NCBI GenBank assembly: GCA_031289835.1
Contig: JAITOW010000020.1
Span: forward strand, 1-17,881
Source of the DNA: Puniceicoccales bacterium
Lineage (GTDB): Bacteria; Verrucomicrobiota; Verrucomicrobiia; Opitutales; JAIRKQ01
Length of the DNA: 17,881 nucleotides
Direction: 5' to 3'
A program made the translations under genes and the position numbers. Of the stretch, positions 6,679 to 13,764 are shown in pieces. The notes under the pieces were generated by a model. The model had not been told where the DNA came from. It saw only the letters and a list, made by a program, of their open reading frames with translations, and ran no database searches. How positions within the stretch are numbered: position 1 is the stretch's first letter; every line of letters starts with the position of its first letter.

Positions 6679-8394
6679 GTGGTTGATTTGAGCAGGGACA
6701 CCGAGAAAATTTTTAGGTTTTGTGTCGTGATTTTCGTTATCGCGGCATGTTTTTGTATGCTCGCCTATCGGGTTTTCGATTTGTCATTTTTTAGCAGGTC
6801 GCGGTACCTATCTTCCATCAAAAGGACCAGGAATATTGTCCGGGAAAGTCATGCAAAACGCGGCAACATCCTGGATTGCCATGGCGAAATTTTGGCGACA
6901 TCGGCCGTAAAAATTGTGATAGGTGTCGATCCATATGCCGCTGACATTGGGAAAGATAGGAACAAAATTTTAATTTTGGCGGATGCTTTAAACATGCTTC
7001 CCGGAGAAGTTTTTGGCAAATTTGCCAGGAACAAAGTAATTTCAAATGGAAAGATTTCCAAGCTCAGATGGGTGCCAATTTGCTCCGTGGATGAGGTTGA
7101 GTTGCTGCATGCCATCGAACGGCTGAAGATAAAGGGTGTTTATGGCATACACAAATATGTTCGAATGTATCCGTTTGGCAGCGCTTGCGCACACATCACC
7201 GGCTTTGTGAACCACGATGGAGAGGCCGTTTGCGGCGTTGAGCAGTACATGGATTTTTATTTGCGCGGGCAGGATGGTTTCGTTGTGTCCGAGAGGGACG
7301 GCCTAAATCGGGAACTTGTGCAGTGCCGCACGCAAAATATTCCCGCCAATGATGGCTCTGATGTTGTTCTGACGGTGGACGCAAAAATCCAGCAGATGGT
7401 TGCCGATGAATTGAAAAATGTTGCCGAAAATTTTCATCCGGAATGCGCCTCCATCATCGTCAGCGACGCAGCAACGGGCGAGCTTTTGGCCATGGGAAAT
7501 TACCCCACCTACGACCCAAACAACTATGGACAATATTCATTCAACGATATGCGAACTCGAGCGGTCAGCGACACCTATGAACCCGGATCTGGGTTTAAGA
7601 TTGGTTCTTCAGGTTTGGCCTTCGAAGGCGGGTTGGTTAGCGACGATACGATTTTCGATTGTTCCCAGGAAATCGTGACGAATCGCGGGGTCATGGTGAA
7701 ACTTCCCAGGGATCACACCCCTTTCGGCAAATTGACCTATGTCGATGTTATCCGAAAATCGGGTAACCGTGGGGTTGCGTTTATGGCGCTCATGCTCGGT
7801 GAGCAGCACATGTATGACGGTGCGAGGTTATTTGGGTTTGGTGCTAAAACGGGGTATGGCTTCGACAGCGAGTCGCCGGGATTTCTATATCCGCCGAATC
7901 GGTGGGATGCCATGACAATTACGCGGTTGCCCATGGGACACTGCATAGCCGTAACCCCAATTCAAACAAATTACGCGATGACCGTTTTTGCCAACGGGGG
8001 GCTGTTGCTAGCTCCGCAATTGTTCAAAAGCGTCAATGACGGCCGGGAAAATATAATGAAATTTGAGCCGAAAATTAGGCGCCGCGTGCTCTCAAAGGGC
8101 ACAGCCGACCATGTTAAGAACATCTTGAACAATCCCTACTATGGCAAATTGAAATACGACATTGCCTATTGCGGGAAAACTGGGACGACTCAAAAAATCA
8201 TCAATGGGAAATATTCACACGAGAGGCACGTGTCGTCGTTTAGCGGATTTTTTCCGGCAAATAATCCTAAAATTGTGATAACGGTCGTCGTTGACGATGC
8301 CCACGTTAAGACTGGAATAGCCTGGGGGAAAGTTGCTGCGTGGCCATCTTTTAAATCTTTGGCGGAAAAAATTTACCGATATCTTGATTTGTAA
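6679..8394 (+). CDS. ftsI: Class B penicillin-binding protein (peptidoglycan transpeptidase, FtsI/PBP2-like)
   Basis: A 571-residue bitopic membrane protein that cross-links peptidoglycan in the periplasm. It has a short cytoplasmic N-terminus, one transmembrane segment (about residues 12-34), and the RGNILDCHGE start of the pedestal domain (61-70). The transpeptidase domain holds all three active-site motifs: SXXK as Ser304-G-F-Lys307 (in EPGSGFK), SXN as Ser361-G-Asn363, and KTG at 500-502 (CGKTGTTQK). The usual EPGSTFK is altered at one residue, T to G. The size and motif order fit the division PBP FtsI better than elongation PBP2, which is usually longer, but specificity cannot be proved from sequence. 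The GTG start is backed by AGGAAG at 6662-6667. It stands outside a dcw cluster (no mraW, ftsL or murE beside it); lpxA follows by 28 bases and may be co-transcribed. Confidence 0.92.
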   Translation: MVDLSRDTEKIFRFCVVIFVIAACFCMLAYRVFDLSFFSRSRYLSSIKRTRNIVRESHAKRGNILDCHGEILATSAVKIVIGVDPYAADIGKDRNKILILADALNMLPGEVFGKFARNKVISNGKISKLRWVPICSVDEVELLHAIERLKIKGVYGIHKYVRMYPFGSACAHITGFVNHDGEAVCGVEQYMDFYLRGQDGFVVSERDGLNRELVQCRTQNIPANDGSDVVLTVDAKIQQMVADELKNVAENFHPECASIIVSDAATGELLAMGNYPTYDPNNYGQYSFNDMRTRAVSDTYEPGSGFKIGSSGLAFEGGLVSDDTIFDCSQEIVTNRGVMVKLPRDHTPFGKLTYVDVIRKSGNRGVAFMALMLGEQHMYDGARLFGFGAKTGYGFDSESPGFLYPPNRWDAMTITRLPMGHCIAVTPIQTNYAMTVFANGGLLLAPQLFKSVNDGRENIMKFEPKIRRRVLSKGTADHVKNILNNPYYGKLKYDIAYCGKTGTTQKIINGKYSHERHVSSFSGFFPANNPKIVITVVVDDAHVKTGIAWGKVAAWPSFKSLAEKIYRYLDL

Positions 8395-8422
8395 CCGTTT
8401 TTGTTAAAGCTTGCATGTCAGA

Positions 8423-9253
8423 ATGATCCATGAAACTGCGATAATTGGCAAAAGTGTGCGATTTGGCAAAAATGTTTCCATCGGTGCCTATTCGCTGCTG
8501 GAGGATGATGTGGAGATCGGCGATGATGTGGAAATTCGAAGCCACGTTGTATTGCGCTCGGGAAGCGTCATCCGGAACGAAGTTACAATCGACAGTTTTG
8601 CCGTAATAGGTGGAGAACCACAGGATCTATCCTTTGATAGGGCCAAAAAATCCGGGGTCATGATCGGGCATGGAACCGCCATCCGTGAGCACGTGACGGT
8701 CCACAGGGCTACCGTTGAAAATGGCAATACGGTAGTCGGCTCGGAGTGTTTTCTTATGGCTTGTTCGCACGTTGGCCACGACTGTAGCGTGGGTTCCGGC
8801 GTTGTTTTGGCAAACTGCGCCCTACTTGGAGGCTTTGCCAGCATCGGTGATCACTGTTTTATTGGAGGAGGGGCTTCCGTGCACCAACGCGCACGCATCG
8901 GTGAACATGTCATTTTAGGTGGCTACTCCACTGCAACACTGGATTTGCCTCCGTATACGATGGCTGCCGATCGCTCGAGCGTGGTTGGCTTCAACCTGAT
9001 CGGGCTGCGCCGTGCCGGTTTTGGAAGGGACATAATAATCGAACTTAAAGAATGCTTTTCGGCGGTATACGGTGGTTCTGGCAAATACCGGGAACGGGCC
9101 AGGGCGTTGATGTCTTCCGGGAAACTTCACTCCGCCGCGGCGAGGAATTTTTTAGAATTTTTTATGGCGCCCTCGGAAAGAGGCATCGCACCGCGGCGCA
9201 CCAAACGCATGCGCAACGGAAATCAATCTGCGGGATTGGTCTCAGAATTTTGA
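8423..9253 (+). CDS. lpxA: UDP-N-acetylglucosamine O-acyltransferase
   Basis: LpxA catalyses the first step of lipid A synthesis, transfer of a 3-hydroxyacyl chain from ACP to UDP-GlcNAc, in the cytosol. The N-terminal two thirds are a left-handed beta-helix of hexapeptide repeats (for example SIGAYS, EIGDDV, VIGGEP). The signature SHVGHDC carries the predicted catalytic His119, matching His125 of E. coli LpxA. HRATVE, IREHVTVHR and a NLIGLRRAGF segment after the helix also match LpxA rather than LpxD. I chose the ATG at 8423 because MIHETAIIG matches family N-termini; a TTG at 8411 would add four residues. The protein is 276 residues against about 262 in E. coli: a tail of roughly 18 residues after ERGIAPR lies largely over the convergent gene. 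No lpxD, fabZ or lpxB is adjacent. No clear Shine-Dalgarno. Confidence 0.95.
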   Translation: MIHETAIIGKSVRFGKNVSIGAYSLLEDDVEIGDDVEIRSHVVLRSGSVIRNEVTIDSFAVIGGEPQDLSFDRAKKSGVMIGHGTAIREHVTVHRATVENGNTVVGSECFLMACSHVGHDCSVGSGVVLANCALLGGFASIGDHCFIGGGASVHQRARIGEHVILGGYSTATLDLPPYTMAADRSSVVGFNLIGLRRAGFGRDIIIELKECFSAVYGGSGKYRERARALMSSGKLHSAAARNFLEFFMAPSERGIAPRRTKRMRNGNQSAGLVSEF

Positions 9254-10278
9254 TCTCCGAGATAAATTTTGATATAAGCCTTGTTTCGAAGTTTCTGCAA
9301 CCAGCGAATGCGGGCCTCTTCCTCATATTGCCTAAAAAGCTTACTTTCAATGCTTTGGCTGGCTTCTTCAAGGCTAAGTTGTTTGGCGGGTTTTTCTGTG
9401 GCTATGAAGAAAATGCAGATCACATCACCGAGCACCACTTCGCGGCTGTGCTCGCCCACATTGAGATTTTCCACCACCTGTGCCACCTCACTTCTAAGAT
9501 CGCCCCGGGGGACATATCCTATGTCGTAAATGTCCATGCCTTTGCTGTACTTTTTCGCAACTTCGTAAAAATTTTCCCCGCTTGACAACTCTTCGTAAAC
9601 CATTTGCAGCTCACGGCGCCCATCGTCGCCATCGCTCAGAATTATTTGCTTCAGATCAATTTCGCTGTCATGGAAAAATTCTGGTATGTGCGAATCGTAG
9701 TATTCATTGATTTTTGCCGGGCTGACTTCCATCTGTGACGCCCGAAGTTCGCGGACCATGAAATTAACAATTGCACGTTCCTTTACGTCCCTCTTAAACT
9801 CCCTGACCGATTTTCCGTATTCTTTGAGAAATTTCGATAGCTCCAACCTGTTGCCGGCAAACACGTTCTTTAAATAATTTTCATATTCTTTTTTCTCATA
9901 TGCCTCCGAAAATTTCCCTCCCTTCTCGAAAAACGCATCGACTATTAATTTCCTATTAATTATGCCGTTCAATGTCTCCAATTCGACGGCGCGAAGTCGC
10001 CTGCGAAAATCATCTTGGCTTGTCGACATCATTTGAATTTGTGGCAACAGAGGGGCGACGTCCAATCGCACACGCTCCATCGTTATGACTTGATTGTTAA
10101 CTATTGCGGCTATTTCGTTGGTGTAGGCAGGTTCCTCAAAATTATGGATAAATTCCGACCATTCTTCATTCTCCGTGACTAAAGTTTGGTGATTGGTATC
10201 AGGTTCCGCATTGGCATCGAAATGCACCGTGCAAAGCGTCCACAAACACAGTAACATTAATTTTGAAAGCAATTTCAT
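9223..10278 (-). CDS. SurA-like periplasmic chaperone with a divergent parvulin domain
   Basis: A 351-residue exported protein. Residues 1-24 form a signal peptide (MKLLSKLMLLCLW, cleavage likely after DANA). A SurA N-terminal-type helical domain follows: IAAIVNNQVITMERV at about 57-71, then LETLNGIINRKLIVDAFFEKGGK, and long charged helices to about residue 195. Around 204-300 lies a rotamase/parvulin-like segment (LKQIIL, SSGENFYEVAKKYSK, DIGYVPRGDL, VVENLNVGEH), then a C-terminal helix with WLQKLRNKAYIKIY. This layout matches SurA/PpiC-type chaperones that escort outer-membrane proteins. The parvulin core looks degenerate: the usual RHIL is LKQIIL and the usual Y/F-H-I is CIFFI, so isomerase activity is doubtful. 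An AGGGA lies 9 bases before the ATG. The 3' end overlaps lpxA by 31 bp, tail to tail. Family call is good; a specific gene name is not justified. Confidence 0.85.
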   Translation of the reverse strand: MKLLSKLMLLCLWTLCTVHFDANAEPDTNHQTLVTENEEWSEFIHNFEEPAYTNEIAAIVNNQVITMERVRLDVAPLLPQIQMMSTSQDDFRRRLRAVELETLNGIINRKLIVDAFFEKGGKFSEAYEKKEYENYLKNVFAGNRLELSKFLKEYGKSVREFKRDVKERAIVNFMVRELRASQMEVSPAKINEYYDSHIPEFFHDSEIDLKQIILSDGDDGRRELQMVYEELSSGENFYEVAKKYSKGMDIYDIGYVPRGDLRSEVAQVVENLNVGEHSREVVLGDVICIFFIATEKPAKQLSLEEASQSIESKLFRQYEEEARIRWLQKLRNKAYIKIYLGDQNSETNPAD

Positions 10279-10347
10279 AGAATGGTTCCCTGCTATTAGA
10301 TTTGATACAAAAGTTCAAGCTTTTTTCTTAAATGGCAATATCATTCC

Positions 10348-10379
10348 TTGACAAATTGCGATTTCCCATTCCTTATGTT
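10348..10379 (+). promoter_or_regulatory. Candidate promoter for the ymdB-like gene
   Basis: A perfect TTGACA (-35) lies at 10348-10353, with a weak TTATGT-like -10 near 10373-10379. It would start transcription close to the ATG at 10389, inside the longer reading frame that begins at 10332. The -10 is poor, so this is tentative. Confidence 0.3.
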
Positions 10380-10388
10380 TTCGATAGA

Positions 10389-11186
10389 ATGCAGAGGAGC
10401 TTTAGAGTTTTGTATCTCGGTGATATTGTGGGGAGGCCTGCCAGGAAGTTTCTCGGTGAGAGGCTGCCGCATATGCGCGAGGTTAACAATGTCGATTTGG
10501 TGATCGCAAACGGCGAGAATGCCACTTCCGGGGCCGGCATAAATTTGAAAGCGATCCATGAATTAGGTGCCGCACGAGTCGACATAATTACTCTGGGCGA
10601 CCACGTTTTGGACCGTGATTTTTGCGGTGAAGCCAATGAAGGCCACGATTTCAGCAATGTTTGCATACCGTGTAACTTGGAAAACAATATTAAGTGCCCG
10701 GATTTTGTTGTGGGAGAGTGTGGCGGCATAAAAGTTGGAGTGTGCGTTGTTTTAGGTAGACAGTTCATGAAACTGCAGGTCTCCTGTCCGTTTAAAAAAT
10801 TTGATGAAATGTTTGCAAAATATGGGGCCTCGGTCGACATTTTTGTGCTTGAAATACACGCCGAAGCGACGTCGGAAAAAATCGCCTGTGGGTGGTATGC
10901 GGATGGAAAAGCTGGGTTGGTCGTTGGTTCGCATACCCATGTTCAGACTGCGGACGAACGCATCTTGCCCAATGGGACGGCCTACATCACAGACTTGGGT
11001 ATGTGTGGCGCGCATAGGTCCGTGATCGGCCGCGATATCTCCTCCGTTTTGGAAAGTTTCGTTAATGGAACTCGGTGCAAATTGGCCGTTGCCGAAGAAG
11101 ATTTACGCCTAAACGGTTGCATAGTCGATTTTGACCGCGTAACAAAAAGTGCCACAAAAATTTCTAGATTCGTCCATCTGGCCTAA
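10389..11186 (+). CDS. YmdB-family metallophosphoesterase (TIGR00282 type)
   Basis: A binuclear-metal phosphoesterase of the calcineurin-like fold, family of Bacillus subtilis YmdB, for which 2',3'-cyclic nucleotide phosphodiesterase activity has been reported. Metal-binding motifs appear in order: YLGDIVGRPAR (Asp), IANGENATSG (Asn), ITLGDHVLD (Asp, His), EIHAEATSEK (His) and VGSHTHVQTADE (two His), then the family tail AYITDLGMCGAHRSVIG. In most members the third motif has GNH; here it is GDH. I chose the ATG at 10389, giving 265 residues, close to family length and to the usual N-terminus just before VLYLGDIVG. An in-frame ATG at 10332 would add 19 residues (MAISFLDKLR...) with no family match. 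No Shine-Dalgarno precedes either. It is divergent from the SurA-like gene and 65 bases upstream of hisS. Its cellular role here is unknown. Confidence 0.9.
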   Translation: MQRSFRVLYLGDIVGRPARKFLGERLPHMREVNNVDLVIANGENATSGAGINLKAIHELGAARVDIITLGDHVLDRDFCGEANEGHDFSNVCIPCNLENNIKCPDFVVGECGGIKVGVCVVLGRQFMKLQVSCPFKKFDEMFAKYGASVDIFVLEIHAEATSEKIACGWYADGKAGLVVGSHTHVQTADERILPNGTAYITDLGMCGAHRSVIGRDISSVLESFVNGTRCKLAVAEEDLRLNGCIVDFDRVTKSATKISRFVHLA

Positions 11187-11213
11187 ATTACCTGCTTTCG
11201 CCATACTTTTGGC

Positions 11214-11243
11214 TTGAAATCGTGGGTGCATTTCAGGTATACC
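11214..11243 (+). promoter_or_regulatory. Candidate hisS promoter
   Basis: TTGAAA (11214-11219), an 18-base spacer and TATACC (11238-11243) form a plausible sigma-70-type promoter in the gap before hisS. Transcription would begin at about 11250, practically at the ATG at 11252. Read-through from the upstream gene is equally possible. Confidence 0.3.
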
Positions 11244-11251
11244 CCAAGCAT

Positions 11252-12556
11252 ATGTGTGCCCATCAGCCATTACTTGGCTTCCGCGATTTTTACCCCGATG
11301 ATCAGCGGGTGTTGAATTACATGTTCGACGTTATGCGGAAGACCGCCCTCTCCTTTGGGTTTGAGGAGTATAGCTCCCCGATATTGGAGTCCATTGAGCT
11401 ATTGACTGCAAAATCAGGCGATGAGATCATTGGCCAATTGTTCAATTTTGTGGATAAGGGCGGGAGGCATGTCGCTTTGCGCCCGGAAATGACACCGGTT
11501 ATTGCACGAATGATCGGCGAAAAAGTCAATGCGATGAAAAAGCCAATAAAATGGTTTAATATCGCTGAAAATTTTCGCTATGAGCGGCCGCAGAAGGGCA
11601 GATTGCGCGCATTTTTTCAGTTCAACATTGATATTTTTGGCGAAAGCGGCTACCGGGCTGATGTCGAGATTATCCTGTTGACAATCATGGTAATGCAAAA
11701 TTTTGGCTTGCGTGATTTTGTCGTCAGATTGAGCGATCGTTGCCTGTGGACCTTGTTTTTATCGGCGGTTGGCATTGAAGAACGTAATTTAACCGAAATT
11801 CTGTGTGTGATTGATAAAATTGAGCGCGAAGGGCGGGAAAAAACTTCCGCGGCTCTGAATAAAATCTGCCCGCATGTGGATTCCCTGCTTGATTCAATTG
11901 TGCAGTTCACGGCAATAGGGTCCGTTGAGGCCCTGAAGAAATTTTTTGAAGCACGGGGTTTGCTCGGATTCAAGGGTATTTCCGAACGCATCAGCGAATT
12001 ATCTTGTTTGATCGACACATTGGCCGAAGTCGGTGTGTCGGATTGCATCGCGATTGATTTTGGAATTGTGCGCGGACTGGCCTATTATACCGGGTTCGTG
12101 TTTGAGTTTTTTGATCGTGACTTGGCTTCCCGTGCGCTTGCCGGTGGCGGAAGGTACGATTCTTTGACGGAGAAATTGGGCTACGACAGCATCCCCGCCG
12201 TTGGTCTGGCCATAGGTGATGTGACCCTGTGTGATCTTTTGCGGGAGAAAAATTTGCTCCCGGAATTAAAAAAAAATACGGATTATTTCGTCATTTTCGA
12301 TGAAATTTCCAAAAATCATGCGCTGAAGCTTACCAACGAACTGCGGCGGAGCGGATTTGCCGTGGAATACGCCCTCCATGACGTTTCATTCGGCAAACAA
12401 CTTAGAATGGCCTCGCAAAACGGAGCAAAATTTGCCCTCATATGCGGAGAAAACGAATACTCCGCCGCTGTGGTCAAGGTGAAAAATTTGCTCTCGGGCA
12501 ACGAAGCCGTGACCGAAGAATCAAAACTCGGGGAATTTTTGACGACCTTCCAATAA
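11252..12556 (+). CDS. hisS: Histidyl-tRNA synthetase
   Basis: A class II synthetase of 434 residues that charges tRNA-His. The N-terminus LLGFRDFYPDD is the usual HisRS opening. Motif 2 is FRYERPQKGRLRAFFQFNIDIFG, the histidine-specific region is IVRGLAYYTGFVFEF, and motif 3 is AVGLAIGDVTL. The RGLAYY and GDVTL forms differ from E. coli (RGLDYY, GLERL) but match a HisRS subgroup as I recall it. The last about 95 residues (DYFVIFDEISKNHALKL onward) form the anticodon-binding domain. The ATG at 11252 gives the normal HisRS N-terminus; a GTG at 11222 would add ten unmatched residues. It is not next to his biosynthesis genes, and the length and intact catalytic core rule out the paralogue HisZ. 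Confidence 0.95.
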   Translation: MCAHQPLLGFRDFYPDDQRVLNYMFDVMRKTALSFGFEEYSSPILESIELLTAKSGDEIIGQLFNFVDKGGRHVALRPEMTPVIARMIGEKVNAMKKPIKWFNIAENFRYERPQKGRLRAFFQFNIDIFGESGYRADVEIILLTIMVMQNFGLRDFVVRLSDRCLWTLFLSAVGIEERNLTEILCVIDKIEREGREKTSAALNKICPHVDSLLDSIVQFTAIGSVEALKKFFEARGLLGFKGISERISELSCLIDTLAEVGVSDCIAIDFGIVRGLAYYTGFVFEFFDRDLASRALAGGGRYDSLTEKLGYDSIPAVGLAIGDVTLCDLLREKNLLPELKKNTDYFVIFDEISKNHALKLTNELRRSGFAVEYALHDVSFGKQLRMASQNGAKFALICGENEYSAAVVKVKNLLSGNEAVTEESKLGEFLTTFQ

Positions 12557-12560
12557 CTTT

Positions 12561-12626
12561 GTTAGAAAAACAACCACCCGAAGACTCGAGACGATCCAAT
12601 CGGCCATCTTTGGGCGTATTTCTAAC
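12561..12626. terminator. Long stem-loop in the convergent gap, probable bidirectional terminator
   Basis: GTTAGAAAAAC (12561-12571) pairs with GTATTTCTAAC (12616-12626) with one mismatch. Inside it CCCGAAGA (12577-12584) pairs with TCTTTGGG (12607-12614) with one G-T pair. A small CGAT/ATCG pair caps the structure. It fills nearly the whole 73-bp gap between two convergent stops. There is no T tract, so termination may depend on the structure alone. Confidence 0.45.
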
Positions 12627-12629
12627 TCT

Positions 12630-13409
12630 CTAAGCCGCCGAAGCTTGGGCTTGAATTTTTTCCGTAACAGTGTGAAGTTCGTTGGTCAGGTTAGCCAATG
12701 CTTTATTAATTTCCTCTATGTAATTGCACATTCTAGTCGTGTTGTCCACAATCGAACCAAGTTTCTTTAGGTATTCATCGGATGTTTTCGCTTCTGGATA
12801 CAACACATTAAACACCTTATCCATACAAGAAAAAAACATGCTTACACCGTAATCTCTCATCGACTCTATCAATTTGATTACTAGCTGACCATATCGCTCC
12901 ATCGAAGTTCCAAAAGGGTCAAGCGAAACATCCTTAGCCATAAGATTGTCTATCATTGGGGATATTGTTTTGTCAAATTCCCCAAAAACTTTTCCGTAGG
13001 TTCCATCGCCAACTTTAGTCTCGAAACAACTACTATATTTTTCGACCATTGGATTTTTGAATTTGATAAGCCCGGCTTCAGCTACGGGAGTCTGCTTAAC
13101 TCTTGATATTTCACGCAATTTATCGTCGATCGTCGATTCTGGCCATTCGGCATTTACGACAACGGCAGCCCTCGCCATCAAGAGTTCTCCCTCAATTTTC
13201 CCAAAAGTTCTCCAATTCTCAAATAAAGCTATCGCACACTCCGGATTATTCCCGATGGCTCGTACTTTTTCGCCCAATTGGTAAAGGTTGTGTCCCAATT
13301 TAATGTGAGTTTCTGCGGCTAGGCACCTAGATTGTTTGCACTCTTCAGCCAATTTCATAAAATTTGCCGCACTTTCCAATGCTGGGATAACTGGTATAAG
13401 ACTTTCCAT
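12630..13409 (-). CDS. Hypothetical protein, unrecognised, mostly helical
   Basis: A 259-residue protein I cannot place in any family. It has no signal peptide and no transmembrane segment, so it is probably soluble. It looks mainly alpha-helical, with a charged region at 15-110 (including AAETHIKLGHNLYQLGEKVR), a central part rich in Gly/Phe/Lys (130-200), and a C-terminal heptad-like helix (about 215-255: NTTRMCNYIEEINKALANLTNELHT is the core region by position) that may form a coiled coil. Six cysteines are scattered with no metal-binding pattern. The gene is clearly real by codon texture, by a strong AAAGGA ribosome binding site 7 bases before the ATG, and by its own TTGACA and inverted repeat upstream. 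It stands alone between hisS (convergent) and a polysaccharide cluster (divergent). It could be a lineage-specific regulated protein or a host-directed effector; neither has direct support. Confidence 0.7.
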   Translation of the reverse strand: MESLIPVIPALESAANFMKLAEECKQSRCLAAETHIKLGHNLYQLGEKVRAIGNNPECAIALFENWRTFGKIEGELLMARAAVVVNAEWPESTIDDKLREISRVKQTPVAEAGLIKFKNPMVEKYSSCFETKVGDGTYGKVFGEFDKTISPMIDNLMAKDVSLDPFGTSMERYGQLVIKLIESMRDYGVSMFFSCMDKVFNVLYPEAKTSDEYLKKLGSIVDNTTRMCNYIEEINKALANLTNELHTVTEKIQAQASAA

Positions 13410-13416
13410 GTAATAT

Positions 13417-13422
13417 TCCTTT
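13417..13422 (-). promoter_or_regulatory. Strong ribosome binding site of the orphan ORF
   Basis: AAAGGA on the minus strand lies 7 bases before the ATG at 13409. It fixes the start and contrasts with several neighbours that have no visible Shine-Dalgarno. Confidence 0.6.
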
Positions 13423-13430
13423 AATTTGGT

Positions 13431-13446
13431 TTATGTCTCGACATAA
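13431..13446. promoter_or_regulatory. Perfect inverted repeat, operator-like
   Basis: TTATGTC-TC-GACATAA: 7-bp perfect arms around a 2-bp centre, 21 bp before the start of the orphan ORF. It sits where the -10 element and start site would be if the TTGACA at 13466-13471 (minus strand) is the -35. A dimeric regulator bound here could block transcription. I do not recognise the site as that of a known regulator. Confidence 0.45.
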
Positions 13447-13465
13447 GTGAAGACTGTTTTTCGAG

Positions 13466-13471
13466 TGTCAA
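13466..13471 (-). promoter_or_regulatory. -35 hexamer TTGACA for the orphan ORF
   Basis: A perfect TTGACA on the minus strand, followed 19 bases later by TTATGT, a weak -10 that overlaps the inverted repeat at 13431-13446. The spacing is slightly long, as in promoters needing or resisting a regulator. Confidence 0.4.
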
Positions 13472-13764
13472 CAAAATATTAAATCAAGAAATACAAGGCA
13501 CTCCCCTGTCCAAATATAGTCATCGTAAGGCCCTTGGGCAGTGGTATTTCAAAAATTGCCCCCTTTCTCGCTGCACTCAAAATTCGCCCCATCGCTTTCC
13601 GATCCGCGAAACCCATCCGGGATTTTTTTACTTTTTATTTTAACATTTTGCCATCCGTATCTTGTGGCAAATTTTTGCCCGTTTCTACAGTTTTTTCTTG
13701 CAAAAAACAAAAAAGTTTCTTTTGAAATAAGTCGCATTGTAACGTGAATTTTTAAGAAAATAGC
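13472..13764. other. AT-rich intergenic stretch between the orphan ORF and the glycosyltransferase
   Basis: The whole gap is 355 bp (13410-13764). Apart from the sites listed for the orphan ORF, I see only a weak candidate promoter for the glycosyltransferase (TTGAAA at 13722-13727, 17-base spacer, TGAATT at 13745-13750) and A/T runs. Short frames of about 60 codons exist on both strands but have low-complexity translations, overlap each other and lack ribosome binding sites. No RNA gene or relic gene was recognised. Confidence 0.5.

Noticed and set aside
10332..10388. Upstream ATG giving 19 more residues to the YmdB-like protein
   Set aside because: The family N-terminus begins at VLYLGDIVG, length fits the later start, and a TTGACA lies inside the extension. 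It cannot be fully excluded.
13534..13747. Several frames of 60-68 codons on both strands before the glycosyltransferase
   Set aside because: They are mutually overlapping, low in complexity, and lack ribosome binding sites or family likeness.
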